A stretch of 48,985 nucleotides of DNA, taken from JAJPXI01 sp051867655 (GTDB lineage Bacteria > Bacillota > Clostridia > Oscillospirales > Oscillospiraceae). Below the pieces are notes generated by a model, which did no database searches, had not been told where the DNA came from, and saw only the letters and a list, made by a program, of their open reading frames with translations. A program made the translations under genes and the position numbers. Below, in pieces: positions 47,649 to 48,985 of this stretch (position 1 is its first letter; each line of letters opens with the position of its first letter). The stretch lies in NCBI GenBank assembly GCA_051867655.1, contig JBJDYV010000034.1, positions 1-48,985 of the forward strand. Direction: 5' to 3'.

Positions 47649-48868
47649 CCGTGACCGCGCTCTTCCTGAAGCTGCTGGACCTGAGCCTGAAGGCCGGGTG
47701 GCTGATTCTGGCCGTGGCGGTCCTGCGCGCCCTGCTGCGCAGGGCACCGAAATGGACGCGCTGCGCCCTTTGGGCGCTGGTGGCCGTGCGGCTGGTGTGC
47801 CCGGTCTGCGTGGAAAGCCCGCTGAGCCTGATCCCCGGCGGGGAACCGGTGGTGCGGCGTGCCGCGGAGCTCCAAATTCAGATCGGCCCCGGCGCGGCCG
47901 TCCGGTCCGGGCCGGTGCTCCGGGCGGCGGACATCGCCGCCGCGGTCTGGCTGGCGGGCATGGCCGCGCTGCTGCTGTACGCGCTGGTCAGCACCCTGCG
48001 CCTGCGCCGCCGGGTGCGCGCCGCCCTGCCCCTGGGGGACGGGGTCTGGCTCTGCGACGCGGTGGACTCCCCCTTCATCCTGGGCGTTTTCCGCCCGCGG
48101 ATTTATCTGCCGTCGGATATTACCGGGGACGAGACGGGACATGTGCTCGCCCATGAACAGGCCCACCTGAAACGGCGGGACCACTGGTGGAAGCCGCTGG
48201 GGTTCCTGCTGCTGGCGGTGTACTGGTTCCACCCGCTGGTCTGGCTGGCCTATGTCCTTTTCTGCCGGGACATGGAGCTGGCCTGCGACGAGAAGGTCGT
48301 CCGGGATCTGAACGCGGCCGGGAAAAAGGCCTACGCCGAAACGCTGCTCGCCTGCAGCGTGCGCCGCGCCGGGACCGCCGCCTGTCCGCTGGCCTTCGGC
48401 GAGGTGGGGGTCAAGGCCCGCGTCAAGGCGGTGCTGCGGGATCAAAAGCCCGCCTTCCGGGGCCTGCTGGCGGCCGGGGCCGCCTGCGCAGTCCTGGCCG
48501 TGTGCTTCCTAACCGACCCGGCGGCTGCCCAGCCGTCGGATGGGCTGGCCGATGGATCGGCTCCCGCCGGTTCCCCGGGTGACGGGGTCGTCCAGGGAGG
48601 ATATTATATTTCGCTGACCGATCCCGTGACCGACCCACCGGCGGAGGAGGGCCGGGGTGTGGATCCCGGCTTTTCCCCGGCGCTGCCGGAGGAGATGAAA
48701 AACACGGACCCGGACATGGCCGCCCCGGTGCCGGAAGGGAACGGGGACGCGGACTTTGCCCTTTCCCCGGATTCGGACCGGGCGGACGCGGACGGGGTGA
48801 TCGCCGTGCCGATCCGTCCCCCGGACAGCGGGGAGGAGGGCGTCCGGATCGTCGAACCGGAAGCGTGA
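47645..48868 (+). CDS. M56-family (BlaR1-like) membrane metalloprotease
   Basis: The 407-residue product has three to four membrane spans (about 14-32, 38-56, 95-115, 184-206) and the zinc site HEQAH (H170, E171, H174) with E211 in ELACDE as the likely third ligand. A post-protease segment (FGEVGVKARVKAVLR, then a last span ending AVCFLTDP) leads to an extracytoplasmic tail of about 110 residues rich in Pro, Gly, Asp and Ser. The tail lacks the penicillin-binding domain of true BlaR1, so the signal is not clearly a beta-lactam. The start is the GTG at 47645 that overlaps the BlaI stop, though GTG at 47651 is possible. Confidence 0.9.
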   Translation: MTVTALFLKLLDLSLKAGWLILAVAVLRALLRRAPKWTRCALWALVAVRLVCPVCVESPLSLIPGGEPVVRRAAELQIQIGPGAAVRSGPVLRAADIAAAVWLAGMAALLLYALVSTLRLRRRVRAALPLGDGVWLCDAVDSPFILGVFRPRIYLPSDITGDETGHVLAHEQAHLKRRDHWWKPLGFLLLAVYWFHPLVWLAYVLFCRDMELACDEKVVRDLNAAGKKAYAETLLACSVRRAGTAACPLAFGEVGVKARVKAVLRDQKPAFRGLLAAGAACAVLAVCFLTDPAAAQPSDGLADGSAPAGSPGDGVVQGGYYISLTDPVTDPPAEEGRGVDPGFSPALPEEMKNTDPDMAAPVPEGNGDADFALSPDSDRADADGVIAVPIRPPDSGEEGVRIVEPEA

Positions 48869-48881
48869 GCCCATATATCGG

Positions 48882-48923
48882 AAAAGAGCAGGAGCGGCGC
48901 AAACGCGCCGCTCCTGCTCTTTT
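48882..48923. terminator. Bidirectional terminator after the M56 gene
   Basis: A 19-bp perfect stem (48882-48900 with 48905-48923) with a 4-base loop is flanked by A and T runs. Confidence 0.92.
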
Positions 48924-48944
48924 TCCGTTTTATGAAGCCCCGGA

Positions 48945-48985
48945 TCAGGAGGCCTGTTCAGACGCCAGAATACTGGACGTCTTTT
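48945..48985 (-). CDS. Possible 3' end of a minus-strand gene (partial)
   Basis: On the minus strand a frame open from the right edge ends at TGA (48945-48947), encoding about KTSSILASEQAS. It directly faces the bidirectional terminator, consistent with a convergent gene. Too little is visible to name it. Confidence 0.3.
   Translation of the reverse strand, partial: KTSSILASEQAS

Overview
The window comes from a high-GC, Gram-positive, anaerobic-type Clostridia genome, most likely a gut Oscillospiraceae relative (Flavonifractor, Lawsonibacter or Intestinimonas-like). This rests on protein character (BlaI/M56, DegV, RNase Y, ComEB, lipobox substrate-binding proteins), strong AGGAGG ribosome sites, TTGACA/TATAAT-type promoters, strong GCC/CTG codon preference and GC-rich hairpin terminators. 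No rRNA, tRNA, CRISPR array, prophage or transposase gene was seen.

Layout. 1-1090: the tail of a radical SAM protein, then a 36-residue membrane peptide translationally coupled to an HD-domain protein. 1190-4760: a biotin operon, bioY-bioB-bioD-bioA, with a candidate BirA operator over the ribosome site. 4761-10819 (minus): four tandem putative lipoproteins with almost identical membrane anchors and mosaic outer domains; the first gene has lost its 3' module by an internal deletion. 11066-14913: a TetR regulator divergent from a large MacB-like ABC transporter. 15070-19312: an amidohydrolase remnant, two tandem MATE transporters with a MarR regulator, and a small gene of unknown role.

19532-27933 is a branched-chain amino-acid-type ABC locus. 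It has three paralogous lipoprotein binding proteins, two of them with related long leaders, followed by a fused LivH-LivM permease, LivG and LivF. 28492-37256 is the least ordinary part. A LysR regulator is divergent from a ribose-type ABC transporter (binding protein, permease, double ATPase, permease), followed under a consensus promoter by an M29/NicX-like metalloenzyme and a beta-propeller lactonase. I read this as an uncharacterised uptake and catabolic locus: the imported compound would be processed by the metalloenzyme and lactonase. The substrate is unknown.

37324-48985 is mostly housekeeping with some unusual designs: a MerR-RDD membrane fusion under a 19-bp-spacer promoter, signal peptidase I, RNase Y, dCMP deaminase, a zinc-ribbon membrane protein, DegV, an XRE/small-protein pair with two operators, two CobW-type GTPases (one with a long His/Asp-rich insert, one apparently carrying a YcgQ/DUF1980-like C-terminus), and a BlaI/M56 pair with twin perfect operators. 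Non-coding features include a 160-bp MITE-like foldback, three copies of a short palindromic repeat, a five-hairpin array between duplicated terminators, and a 660-bp gene-free block of foldbacks.
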